Source: Amoebophrya sp. A120
Taxonomy: Eukaryota > Sar > Dinophyceae > Syndiniales > Amoebophryaceae
Reading direction: 5' to 3'
DNA: 64,000 nt
Assembly: GCA_905178155.1 (NCBI GenBank)
Contig: CAJINV010000006.1
Span: 2,830,658 to 2,894,657, forward strand
Below are positions 1 to 12,000 of this stretch, piece by piece. The notes under the pieces were generated by a model. The model had not been told where the DNA came from. It saw nothing but the letters and a program-made list of their open reading frames with translations, and did not search any database. Each line of letters opens with the position of its first letter. Position 1 is the stretch's first letter. The translations under genes and the position numbers were made by a program.

Positions 1-228
1 TGCGTATCTTAGCATCACAAATTTTCCATGCTTAAATAATAGCTCCAATTTGTGTTGCAAAGGAGCCCAACAGTAGCCGGGTCTGTTATGCAAAAGATGC
101 CTTGCGCACCTAGATTCTGCATCAGAAAGGCTCGTAGTCCTGTCATGCCAGACAAAAATCTTTCATTTGGAAACTCTGCATGAGAAACTTTTGTAAATTG
201 CGGGGTGGGGGCATTTTTCATTCTGATA
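1..228. mobile_element. Introner, family C, 3' part only
   Basis: The element enters from beyond the left edge and ends at gata (225-228). The body is the reverse complement of the introner at 33970-34276, so the same element sits in two genes in opposite orientations. The presumed 5-bp flank is gcgtg at 229-233; its partner is outside the window. Confidence 0.85.
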
Positions 229-233
229 GCGTG

Positions 234-3200
234 CGGAGTGATTTCCAGGTGTTCGGGAAGGACTTTCAAACCACAGTGGCGGAGGTGACGGCCGCGGGAG
301 GGGGTACAATTACCATCGGAACTACTGAAACAAATAAAGACCACAGCAATCAGAGCGGCAGTGCTGCCACGTCGAGGGGTAAAACAAATAGCAGCAGCGC
401 AGGAGGAGGTGCTTTGACCTGGAACATGCGGCTGACAATCGGGTGTTTGGAAATGCTCATGTACGTGTTGACAACGCTGTTGAAGTCAAAACTACGGTTC
501 GGCGTGAACCAGCTTTTGAAAAACGCGGTCAGTGGTGGGATAGGAGCGCCGGGGAGCACTATGATGATGATGTCTAATACAACAAGCCGAAGGGAGGTCA
601 TGAACCACGCGGGCCAACAGCAATATGGCGATGAATTCGAAATGCTAGAAGAGGAGTTGCTAGAAGATGTGACCAGCGCCGCTGAAATGAAAAACAAAAA
701 CCACCACAGAAAAAATCTCTCCCCCACGACCTCCCCCCCTGGCCGGAGTAGGAGCCCAGCTATAAAAATGCGAGCGCAGGGCAATAGTGGAATTGCCTCT
801 ACTCAGTTGGGCACCCTTACTCCGGGGAAAAAAGAGCTCCAGCCCCCGCCAGGCTTGCAGATTGAGAAACTCGCACTGCACGTTGGGGCGTCGAAGACGA
901 ACGAAGAGATTGAAATGTCGGAGAACCTTATCGCAAGGAAAAACTGTTTCACTGTAAACTTGTAATGCAGAAAATGCATCTTAGAAGTGTTTGTCTTGCT
1001 ACACATGCAAGACAATGGGTTTTAGCCGTGTTTTCCCTTAGGAACCTTGCATGGCAAATCTTTTCTGTCATACGGAACAAACTTGTGATGCAAAACTTGC
1101 AAAATCCTTACAGGGAAACACTTTTTTCGTGTGATAAGCCTGAATTTAGTGCGGAATTCCATGAACTTTCGGAACTCTTTCGACGGAGTGCATGTCCCAC
1201 CAGCGGAGGTATTAAATTCAACAAGCAATCCCAACTTCTTCCCTGCAGCACAACAAGACACTTCACTTCCCTTTTTTGAAGACCTCCGCTCTCCACCAGT
1301 CCAACACCGCGAAATGAACAAAACTGCAGCCACGATTACAGCCGTCACCAGCCCGCCGGGACAAACACAAACAAATTCCTACCGGCGGCAGTATGAGCAG
1401 AAACGGGGCGCGGCGCTGGCGAAGTTGAGTTATGGCTTGCTCAGACGATACAATCTCAAACGTTGCATATATAGGATCTGGAATTTGATGTCTTGCATGA
1501 ACAGCATCAGTACAATACAGAGACTTGGGCTTTTCGCAATACAAATTTCATCAGATTCTCGTGAGGTTTGGAGCTCCGAAACTTGTCATGCGCGCTCCTT
1601 TGGGTGTAGGCCAGATGTTGCGCATTTTGCAACACAAATTCCAGATTCTATTGTAACGTTTGAGATTTTAACACCTGAGCGGGTTATATGAGTCCAACAA
1701 GGGTTCTGAACCGCAACAGCCCGACTTCTCCGGGGAAGATTGAAATTACAGACGGAGACTTTGGCTACGGCAGGCCTAGTGCGGCGGCGAATGAAGGGGT
1801 TGTGGACGATGCGGATGAAATAATCGAAGAGGAATTTCTCATGGAGGAGAGCACACTTGAGCCAGAACTGCAGGCGAAATTCGCCGCGCTGCGAAATGCT
1901 GGGAACAACACAGTAACCAAGCCCGGCACAGCAACAGCATCAGGACCTGCAACCGTGGGCTCAGGTAGTTTAGGCAGAATTCAAATAAAACCACCGTCGC
2001 GGGAAAGTTCCACCGCTTCTGCAGCGGAAGTCGCGGAGCTGCTGGAAAAGGTAGCGGAGACGAATGAAGGAGTACTTTTAGAGGACAAAGAAACAGCAAC
2101 GGCGAACAAGGGCAAAGGTGGAACAGCATCAAATAAAACCAAATCCGGAACTACATCCTCAAGGGGTGGAATAGCAGCGTTGATAAACCCCTTCAAAGGT
2201 GGAAGTACATCAACCACGTCGAGTCGAAGTGCAACCGGTCTTTTATAAGCCGCTCAGGTGTTACCATCGCAAACGTTACAATAGAATCTGGAATTTGTGT
2301 TTCAAGAATTGCATCATCTAGCCAAGTCTCATAGGTTTGCGCATGACAAGTTTCGGCACCCAAAACCCCATTGATATCCGGCGAAATCTGTATTGCGAAA
2401 GGCGCAACTCTACATACGTTCCTCATGCTCTTCATGCAAGACAAAAGCCAGACTCTATTGTAACGTTTGGGATTGTAACGTTTGAGCAGGTCATATCTGA
2501 AGAATCCCTCGAAGCTGTTTGCCGCGTTACCGAGAAAAAGGAAATACGCCGACGTGCACAAAAAGAAGGAGGAATTGAAGGAAAAGAAGAAACAGCAAGA
2601 AGCGAATGCTAGTAGTAGTAACGCACCAGTAATATCTTCTTTGTCGAAGCGAGATCAAAATGAACTGGACGGTGGAGCAGGTCCGAACCACGCAGAAGGT
2701 GGCGACCAGCCCTCTGAAATTTCAGTGATCAATGGCGAGCGTGCGAGAAGCAGGGCGAGCACTGCTGGCGGGAATAGCAACACAAGTAGTGCGAGTTTCA
2801 TGTTCTATGGTGAGAAGCCAGAGGGTGACGCTAGCGCAATCCTCAGCGGGACGAACATGCACCACCACGGGAACACGAATAAGCGACGAGTTTTGTCCCC
2901 TGCACCCACCCGCGTCGGAGCGTTTGCCGTGTCGAATTTTTTATTGCAAAAGGAGAGGGAAAAGGTTGCGGGGGTCGTTCTCGCGGCAAAAAATGCCAGT
3001 GCTAGTAGTCCAGTAGGGAAGACGTCGAGGACGATGACGATCTCCGGTCAACGAGGGGATGAAATAAAGGGCGTTGTAAGTTCTTCCGCGTCAAATCAGG
3101 TTCAGGGTGAGAATGCGAAGCAGATCATGCGGAAATTTTGGCAGAAGTTTGACGCGGGTCAGGATTTGGCAGGGGAGGATGACGATGAAGAGGATGATCT

Positions 3201-3772
3201 TTCTCAAAAACCACTAAAGAACACAAGGACAACCGCACAGCCAGAACTTTCGCAACGTACAAAGAACCAGCAAAGGAGCGACGAGGCAAAGCAGCATAGT
3301 TCGTCGACAAAGCCGGAGCCGCCTAAAGTGGTTGCTCGGAAGCAGGACAGGGTAAAGACGCACACGGCAAGCGGTAGTACAACTCGCAGCGCTGATGAAA
3401 AAGGACGACCTGATGGAGGACCATCATCCTCCGCTGCTGGTGCTGTTGCCCACTTAGAAGTCGTTCCCCCAGCAGGAGCAGACTTCTTGTCGGACGAAGA
3501 TGAGGAGGATTTGTCTCAAGAGATTAGGTTCAAAAATCGGTTAGGATGGCGATATATCCTGTGCAAAAGTCGAAATTATCGCATCACAAATTTGCTCAGC
3601 ATTTTTACAAATGAAATTTGTAATGGAGATTTACCGTAAGGACAAGATTTGTAATGCATGACTGCAACAGTTACGTACGAGTGCGATGCTTTTGCAATGC
3701 ATACGGTACGACCACGCTTTTTCCGAGGGTGACGATGAGGAGATTGAAGTGGAGGACGAAATTGAGTTGTGA
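234..3772 (+). CDS. Large low-complexity acidic/basic protein, 3' part of gene
   Basis: I do not recognise a family. The exons are 234-928, 1142-1430, 1694-2243, 2501-3554 and 3709-3772 (stop TGA at 3770-3772), about 880 codons. They are joined by removing four introners, each with one 5-bp flank, and every join keeps the frame. The protein is rich in Ser, Gly, Asn, Gln and Thr. It has acidic patches (EFEMLEEELLEDV, DDDEEDDLSQ, SDEDEEDLSQE and a final DDEEIEVEDEIEL) and a Lys/Glu-rich probable coiled coil (KKKEELKEKKKQQEAN). There is no signal peptide and no clear membrane segment, although residues near 430-560 are moderately hydrophobic. The paired DLSQ motifs beside acid runs are the only internally repeated feature. 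It could be a nuclear or cytoskeletal scaffold, but nothing here decides that. The start lies left of the window. Confidence 0.72.
929..1136. mobile_element. Introner, family F
   Basis: The terminal repeat starts tatcgcaagg and ends gtgtgata. Flanks are aacct/agcct. Removing 213 nt keeps frame 0 on both sides. Confidence 0.9.
1431..1688. mobile_element. Introner, family G
   Basis: Flanks are tgagt/tgagt. Removing 263 nt shifts frame 0 to frame 2, which is the frame open in the next exon. Confidence 0.93.
2244..2495. mobile_element. Introner, family G
   Basis: Flanks tcttt/tctga are degraded. The frame after removal of 257 nt still matches the open downstream exon. Confidence 0.82.
3555..3703. 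mobile_element. Introner, family B
   Basis: A short family-B element (149 bp) with flanks cgata/cggta. It joins to the final acidic exon and its TGA. Confidence 0.88.
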
Positions 3773-4229
3773 TGGAATGGTGATTTATTTCCTGGTGCGA
3801 ACCGCTTTTGAAGTTGAAGGTATCATATTCGACTTTCTTGATTGTAGTTTTTGTTTTGATTTGCCGGAACAAGTTTGGCAATTAGGTTTTCATTGCCAAG
3901 AAGACGACCTTGAAGTTATGTTTTCTTCATTTTGCGAGACCGAATAATGCCTTGACGCGAAGTTCATACGCTTTCATTTTCAAATTCAAAGTAAAAAAAC
4001 ATGAATTGCTTCGCGCGTCGCGAGCGCGACGAACAGTTGTTTTCAAACTCCAAGTGTGGAGCGTGTCTGTGCGCTGGGCCGGCTTCGTGTTCATGCAATT
4101 CAGCAGCTGGAGGCACTGCTGTAGCTGTTCCAGTCCGTTCTTTTCCTTTTGTGAATTAGAGAACATGGCAATTGTTCTGCTGGTGGTCCGTGTTTCTGTT
4201 GCTTAGCCGAGTCAAGTCCGGGCATTCAT
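3773..4229. other. 3' flank and spacer
   Basis: AT-richer sequence after the TGA of the first gene. No gene, introner or structured repeat recognised. Confidence 0.5.
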
Positions 4230-5690
4230 CTGAGGGCCGAGATTTGCGGGGGCAACTAGGTCCAGCGTTTGCCTGGGCGCGGTTAAAATCCATGGCGAGG
4301 CTCATCCTCCACGGTTTTGGCTCCGCGCCGTGGCGTCCGTGATCGGCGCGATTGGCCCGGCAGTTGCGTGGCGCCTCGGTGCGGCGCGGGTCCCGCTATG
4401 TTTCCCGGGCCTTGCTTCCTCTTGGGCCTGGGCGGTTTGATTCGCGGAAAAGCGAGGCGGCCGGACCTCGTGCCCCGCCCGCTTGTTGTCGCTAGCGTGT
4501 TGCTGTGCGGTGGCTCGCTGCCGCTGTGTCGGATTGCGTAGCGTATGCGCAAGCACAGCGCGCAGCTCTTGCGCTATTGGGCTTTCACAGTTCCCAGCCT
4601 GTCACTCGGACGAAAAGCGAGGCCCCTTGTCCCTCGTTCGAACGAAAAACGAAAAAGCTTGTCCGCCGTTCGGACGAAAAACGAGACCCCTCGCCCGCCG
4701 TTCGGACGAAAGGCGAAACGCTTTGCATTCGGCCGGACGGCCTGGGACGGTTGGCCCTGGTGTGGGGGGCTCAATAAAGGGGCAGACGGGGCGCCCGCAT
4801 CAGGCGGCGCGACTCTTGGTTGATGGTGGGGCGCTCTTTTCGAGGGGGTTCTCGTGCAGTGTGGGTTCGCGGGAAGCGGCAAAACGTACGAGCAAGCGCG
4901 ATGGATCTGGGAATATTGCGAAGCCCCAGGGGCGTACTTCGTTGCGCCGCCCGGCTCGCTTGGCGTGTTAAGCCGGGGGCGCCCGCCACAAACAAAGCGC
5001 CGCGGCGCCCCATGTCAGTCCGGGGAGGGGCGGCAGAAGCCGAGCGGGGCCACCGCGCGGCGGCGCGACAGCCGCCTGCCGGGCTTTGTTCGCCGACGCA
5101 TATGCCCGGCGCGTGGCCTCTGCGCGGCCGTGCTTTCCTGCTCTGCTTCATTCTTGGCCGGGCCCTGTCGCCGGCTGCTTTTCAGGTCGCGCAGATTGCG
5201 GCGCCTCTGGGGCGGGCCAAGCAGAATCCGGCGGGCCACCAGAATACGCGGCGGGGCGGCCAGCACCCCCGTAGCGGCATGGCCCCCCGCCGGCGGGTGT
5301 TCTGCCTACTTTACGTGGATCAAGCTGCTGCGCAGACTTCTATTCTTATTCCAGCGCAAAATCGGTATGCCGGGTCTCGGAACTTGTATGTTGGGTCGCC
5401 CGCCCTCGGCGCAAATTGCTCCCCCCGCGAAAATAGCCCGCCCGGCGTGGCAAGCACGAAGACAAAGCCCGCGCGGCCTGCCGGCAGAGGGCCAGCGGGC
5501 CGCCTTCCCGCCCGGCCGGCGGTCCCCGCCCCTTGCTTTGCGCGCGCTTGGCGCAGGCTTTTCCCGGCGCCCGCCTTGCCCCCTGTCGGGGCCCGGGCCG
5601 CCCGTCGGCCGCGGGCGTTCAGTTCTCATTGCGGTGCCTGCGCGAATGGTATAAAGGGAAACTCTGATGCGGCGTATTTTCGAACCTTCG
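4230..5690. other. GC-rich block with spurious long open frames
   Basis: Strongly GC-rich compared with both sides. Several overlapping frames stay open for hundreds of codons on both strands (for example 4820-5884), as expected from the scarcity of A/T rather than from coding. The translations are Arg/Ala/Pro-rich without a recognisable domain. No terminal inverted repeat was found, unlike the GC-rich elements at 41393-42661 and 51979-52680. It is probably an inserted non-coding repeat of unknown type. Confidence 0.5.
4607..4733. repeat. 32-bp tandem repeat, about 4 units
   Basis: Units begin at 4607, 4639, 4671 and 4703, each starting cgRacgaaa and, for the first three, ending cgtt. The unit length is exactly 32 bp across the first three. 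The repeat lies inside the GC-rich block. Confidence 0.85.
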
Positions 5691-6072
5691 CGATTGGTGA
5701 TCGTGTTGCGCCGACACAGAGCCACGGCGGCCGCAAGTTGAAGGAAAGGCATTATGTATTGATGGCCCCCTCTGATGCAGATGCAGGAGCGAGCATGGCG
5801 CATTTGGCTGAGTTCAAACATGTTCCACCTAAGCATGGCCCGGCGGCTGTCGCTGTTGGGAGTACTATTAGTCCGTTGTACTAACCTTGTTGAGTGTGGA
5901 AGCACCATGGCGCGTGAGCGGGCCCTATGATTGCACTCATCTTTGTTGAAGTGAGAGAGCCCCTGCGTGAGTGTGGTGTACGCTACGAGAGGCACAGGCT
6001 AGTACCAGCACAGTCGCCCTGTCGTCCAGCATTTGTCCGAAATAGCACGGCCTCGGCACAGGAGTATTAAAG
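5691..6072. other. Spacer upstream of channel gene 1
   Basis: GC content falls back to the local level. This presumably holds the promoter and 5' leader of channel gene 1. An AG at 6060 lies 12 bases before the ATG and could be a trans-splice acceptor, but nothing in the sequence proves that. Confidence 0.4.
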
Positions 6073-9000
6073 ATGGAGTTTGAGTTCCAGCAAGCCCGGC
6101 GAAGATCCTCATCTTCTACTGGGAGAGGACAAGAAAACCAACGAGACCTCCCGGATGAAGATCGTGAACAACATCGAAACCAGCAAGACAACTTCGGCGC
6201 AGGAGGAGGAGCTAGAAGTTCTTCCCGGCAAATAAACAAAAGTCCCAAAAAAAGGCGGAAAGAACACGATAGAGTGAAAGACCCCGCCATGTCGTCCACT
6301 GCTCGAAAGTACTATGCTAGAAGTACAGAATATCGTACGAAAAAACTGTTTCACTGTAAGGATTTTGCAGGTTTTGCATCACAAGTTTGTTTACACATGG
6401 CGCAAAAATTTGTCATGCGCACTTCCCAAGGGAAAACACCCTTAAAAATCCAATGCCTTGCATGTGTAGCAAGACAAATAGTTTTGTGTTCCATTCCATG
6501 CATCACAAGTTCAATCAGTGAAACAGTTTTCTCTTGCGATACGGAACCCATGCAGCAGGTGGACGTCGAGTCAGACGAGGACTTATCCTGTGCAAAAGCA
6601 TCGTACTCGTATTGCAATCACGCCTTACAAATCTTTCTCTTAAGGTAAATCCCCATTACAAATTTTATTTCTCATGCTGAGGAAATTTGTATATGCATTT
6701 ATACGAGCACGATACTTTTACTTTTGCAGTTCATAGGACTTCTACGGTCACAACTTCTCCCGTGCGGCGATACACGCTGCTAGTAGTTTTGGGGACAACA
6801 GTAATAGCTCATCTTATCAACAACAACAGCACAACCTGTCACAGCACGATTTTCGCCATCACCAGAAGCAGCTCCGCCGGGCGCAAACCGCCGGGCCGCG
6901 GCGGCCGGTGCATCAAAATATCAAAAGGAAAAATCCCCCCTCGTCCCCATATCGAAAAGGAAATCTGTGATGCTGGATTTGCGTACACAAATCAGATTTG
7001 TCTTGCAGTAGAGGACTGCAGGCAGATGCAAAGCCTGGAGAGGGGTCTGGTGGTGTAGGCGCCTGGCATGGTAGACGGCTGTCCTTTAGTCCTTACAGCA
7101 TTACAGATCGCCTGCGTAGCGTGGCAGAGAGCCTGGCTTTGCCTTCTCGCAAGACAGACAGGCTTTGTGGCCACAAATCTGCATCACAAATTTTCAAAAG
7201 GATGCCTTTTCAACATGGGGAGGGGGGATTATTCCTTGCTATACAAAATCCTCCGCCCCCACAGTTTCCTCCAGTCCCCGCACCCCCGGAATTGAACCCG
7301 AGAAACCGACTATGCATTGCAAATATGTGGGGGTATGGCAGGATGTAAACTTGTGATGCTGCATTTGCATACTTAAAAAAGTCTGTATTGCATGAACAGC
7401 AATAGAGGTTCACATTTTGCCGCGGCGAGAGGGTATTTCTCATGCGGCATAGGCGTCAGGAAGCCCTCGCAAAATCTGTGATGCTAGGGAATGCATCACA
7501 GACGTCAGGAATCATGCAAAACATGCTTGACAAACCTTGCACCCTTCCAGACGTCCAGAGATATTTGCATTGGATACCGACCCGCGAGACCGAATTTCTC
7601 CAGTTCGCAAGACTACCGGGCAAAGTTAAATTCCAGGTCGAACAGTAATTCTGGGGGAGGGGGAGGAAATAGTGAAAACAGAAGGAGAAGTATGCAAGGA
7701 AAAATAAACTGTGTAAGTGTATTGAATCTGTGATGCAAAAAATGCAAAGCAGTTACACTTGTCATGCCGGCCGACACCCATGAAGTCCTCTTTTCATGTG
7801 TGTTAGTGTTTTCACGTCCTAGCATTGCATGACAGGCTTTCATCTCTCTCGTGCAGAGCAAATTTGTATATGTTGGCACCGCAAGAGACCTACACCAACA
7901 CAGTTTTTTCCCTGGATAAGAAGTTCTCGTAGAAGCAGTCAGAATAATTATCACGTCTGGGACGACGGTAGGCACTGGACAGAAAATGACACGGATCCGG
8001 GTGGAGAAATAAAGGATCACGGTACGAACGGGATAAACAATGCTTCAAATAACGGCAGTAACGGTGGCGGCACAAACAACAACACAACAAATGGTGGAGC
8101 AGCAGCAGCTGCTGCAACTGGCGATCTTCACCAACAAAAGCAGAATCACCAAAATGGCAGCAATAACGGCAGTTCGGATAAAGACAACTCCAACCCTGTA
8201 TCTGGTGGCAATGATCCTCCAGATAACAACTCTTCCACCGCGATATCAAATGTAAAAATGTCTGGGTCTGGAATCTTGTGATGCTAAAATGTGCATGGTG
8301 AAAACGCTTCCGAATGCAGTTCGGCATGACAACTTCCCAAAACGCTTTCTCATAGGAAATCCGCATGAGAAGCTGCGTTTTTGCATTACAAAAGAGGCTG
8401 CGACTTTTCTTGTTTATGCAATACAGATTTTCTAGGTATGGAAAGCTAGCATTACAAGTTCCAACCTTCCAGACCCAGACACTTTTACAATCCATACGCG
8501 AAAGAAGGCGGTTCGCAAACCGGATCGCAGCCGGTCCCCTTGTATCAAATGTAAATATGTCTGGGTCTGGAAACTTGAGATGTAAGTCAGTCAATACCAG
8601 ACGCACTGTAATGCGCCGCCAAGCATGACAAGTTGCTTCGCGCTTCTGTGCTGCGTACTCACTCCGCATGAGAAACTGCGTTTTTGCATGACAGGTAAGC
8701 GGAGCTCTTCGCGGCCACGCAATACGGAGTTCAGAGACATGCCAGACTAGCATGACAAATCTCGCAATTTCCCAGACATCCAGGGATATTTGCACTTGAT
8801 ACCTTGGATGAGAGAACAGGAACGCGGGAAAGTGAGTCAGCAGCAGGAACAACTACACAGCAGCAGCCTATCAAAGTGAAAAAATACCCCACCCCATATT
8901 CAAAAGACAATTTGTGTTGCTGGATTTGCGCACACAAATGAGCTTTGTATTGCGCCAAGAGCTTGTCGGCATATTCTAAAGTCCATTTGGGTACTACGCA

Positions 9001-12000
9001 TCCGGCTAGCAGCGGAGCATGAGAAACAAGTCTGAAATAGGCGGAAACGCATGACAGACTCGCTGCGCAATGCGTCACATGGGAGTCGTTTGCTTTGTAC
9101 GCAAGACAAAGCTGATTTGTGGTCACAAATCAGCATCACAAATTCCCTTTTCGATATAAGGAGGGGGAGTTTTTCCTTACGATACAGCCGCCGCAAAGGC
9201 CCCAATCTTCCAAACTGTTCCGGTTCCTCCCCAATTTTAGCCGGCCAGGTTCCGCGAAAGTAAACCCCGCGCTAGAGGTATCGTGAGAACAAAGTGTTAC
9301 AGTTACACATTGTGTTCTTGCAGGAGCCGCAAGACAGACAGCTTTTGCCATGCAAGAAATGCTTGCGAACTTCATTTCGTATTCGTACGTGTTTTCCCTT
9401 GGGATCTCTGCATTGCAAGGTTTCTCTGCCACACAGAGAATAAGTATTTGTGTTGCTGAAGTTACAACAAATGTGTAACTGTAACACTTTTTTCTTGTGA
9501 TAAGAGGGGGTGGAACTACGAGTGAACGGTACGAATCTGCAGCAAAAGGGGGGCAGTAGTAGCTCCACCGCGAAAGGTGGATCACGTGGTACTTCTAGCG
9601 GGGTGAATGGACGAAAGGTGATCGATCTCACCACAGACGATGATGAAAACGGAAAAGAAGTCGAGGACGTCGTTGACCTGGGGGAGGATTTGATATCAAC
9701 AGCAAATTTCGACGGCCAGTACCAGTACAGATACAAACTCAACAAATTGTGCTTCTGTAAATGACAAAAGTTATCGTTATCTCCATGGAGCATGACTGCA
9801 ACCGGCATGCTTTAGGTCGACGTTGGGGAAATTTGTGATGCATTTATTTTTTACGTGAACAAGAACCACAACGTGTGCGGTAAATGTAAATTTGTATTGC
9901 ATAGGACGAGGAGGAGGACGAGGATGATATCATTTGTAAAAACGTCCTCACCCCATAGTTGTCGTGCAAATCTGCATGCTCAAAATATTTCTCATGCGGA
10001 AGCGGAACCTCATGACACGCATTTTCTAGTCGTGGTTTGTGATTTGTAATGCTGCAATCAGCACAATAGGCTAGATCTGTGATGCTTCTCCACAAGCTAA
10101 ACAGGATTACACTACGAGGCCAAACTTGTCATGCGCAACAGCCAAGCCTTGTGGATTTGTCTAGCAGATTTCCCATCTTGACTCTGGTGTGGGGACGTTT
10201 TTACAAATGATAGATGACCCGTCAAGATTAACTTCCCGCAAAGCGAGTAGCAAAGACAAAGATCCGAAATTCGCTTTCCGGAAAGCGGAATCGAGAATAT
10301 GCATTGCAAATATGTCTGGGTCTGGAAGAATGCGCGATTTGTCATGCTAGTCTGGCATGACTCTGCACTTTGTATTGCGTGGCCGCGAAGAGCTCCTTCT
10401 CCCTGTCATGCAAAAACGCCGTTTCTCATGCGGAATACGCAACTCAGAACCAACATGAAAAAAACTTGTCATGCTTGGCAGCGCATTGCAGTGAGCTGAC
10501 TATTCCCTTCCCTGCGTCGCAAGTTTCCAGACCCAGACATATTTGCAATGCACAGAGAATGGATTTGGACGATATCCTCCGCGGGGAGGAGAAGCGGAAA
10601 AAGCGAGATGCGTTTATCAAACGCAAATTATCGATCATCTGCGTCGTCGGGAAAATAAAAAATGCACACGAATTCTTCGATCCTGCTGAGCTTCGCATAA
10701 GATGAATATGCGGCTGTCTGTACGGCAGGAGAAAGCATGACAAGTTTATTTCTAATATTGCGAATTCAACCGTAAGAATACTATTAAATTTCGTGTGACA
10801 ATAAAGAACTGTCTTTCAAGCGCCAATCATGATGCCCTTGATCAGCAATACAGATCTCTGCCGCATGCGGAAATTTATTCGCATGACAAATCTAGACTAG
10901 ACCCGGATGTATTTGCATTTTTGCATAGCCTTGAAGATGGTACAGCGGGGGATCATATGGATTGCAAATATGTCTGGGTCTGGATGGATGCGAACTTGTG
11001 ATGCTACCTTTGGACTCTACATAAAACCTGTCTTGCATGAACAGCAAAAGAGGTGCAATTTGTGCTACGCGGAGAGGGCATTTCTCATGCGGTATGAACA
11101 TCAGAAGGCCCCCGCACCAGAATCTCTGATGCTAGGGTCAATGCATCACAGACCTCATGGGTCATGGAAAATCTGCATGACAAACTTCTGCATTCTTCCA
11201 GAGGACCCAGACATATTTACAATCCATAGATCAGGGAAGATGTAGAAGAAGAAATGGATGCGGACAGGACGGACGGGGTGGAAGGTATATGTACCTGCTG
11301 CTTCATTTTTTGTCATGCACAGAGCTGCATGAATAGCTGAATGCGGGAAACGAATTCTGCATGACAGATTTATCAATGCAAAAAAAAGAACTACAGACAT
11401 CGCCGAGCTGCACCGTGGCGGGACGTTAGAGTTCTTATCCAAGAAAAAAACTGTGTGAGTGTAGGTGTCATGGGGTGACAGCATGAGAAACTTGTTCTAC
11501 ATGACACAGAATCCTGTCATGCACAGCTAGCAACTGAAAACACGTATGAAAAGAGAGCATGATGGGTGGCCAGCATGACAAGTGTAACTGTGTAGCGCGC
11601 TTTGCATGACAGACTTACACTTACACATTTTTTTTCTTGCATAGTTCTCCAACGTGACCGACAAATTAGAAGGCGAAAGGACTCGGTATGGCCTGCTCAA
11701 GCGTGACAATCTCAAACGGTGCGAATAGAATCTGGATTTTGTCATCTTGCATGATGAGCATGACAGACTCACACAGCTGCGTTCCACTTTCTGCAATACA
11801 TCAAATTTCGACAGATAATTCTACTGCGGTTTGGGACCACTCCGAAACTTGTCATGCGCATCAATCCTGTGCGAGTACTCTAGATCATGCAGTTCTTGCA
11901 TCACAGATTCCCATATTCTATGGTAACCGATTTGAGATTGTAACACCTGAGCAGGTTACACGCGGTCGGGTTTGGATATCAATGCGATTATGATGCGGTC

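Noticed and set aside
4820-5884. 354-codon open frame in the GC-rich block
   Set aside because: Several overlapping frames on both strands are equally open, the composition is Arg/Ala/Pro, and no domain is visible. The openness follows from GC content.
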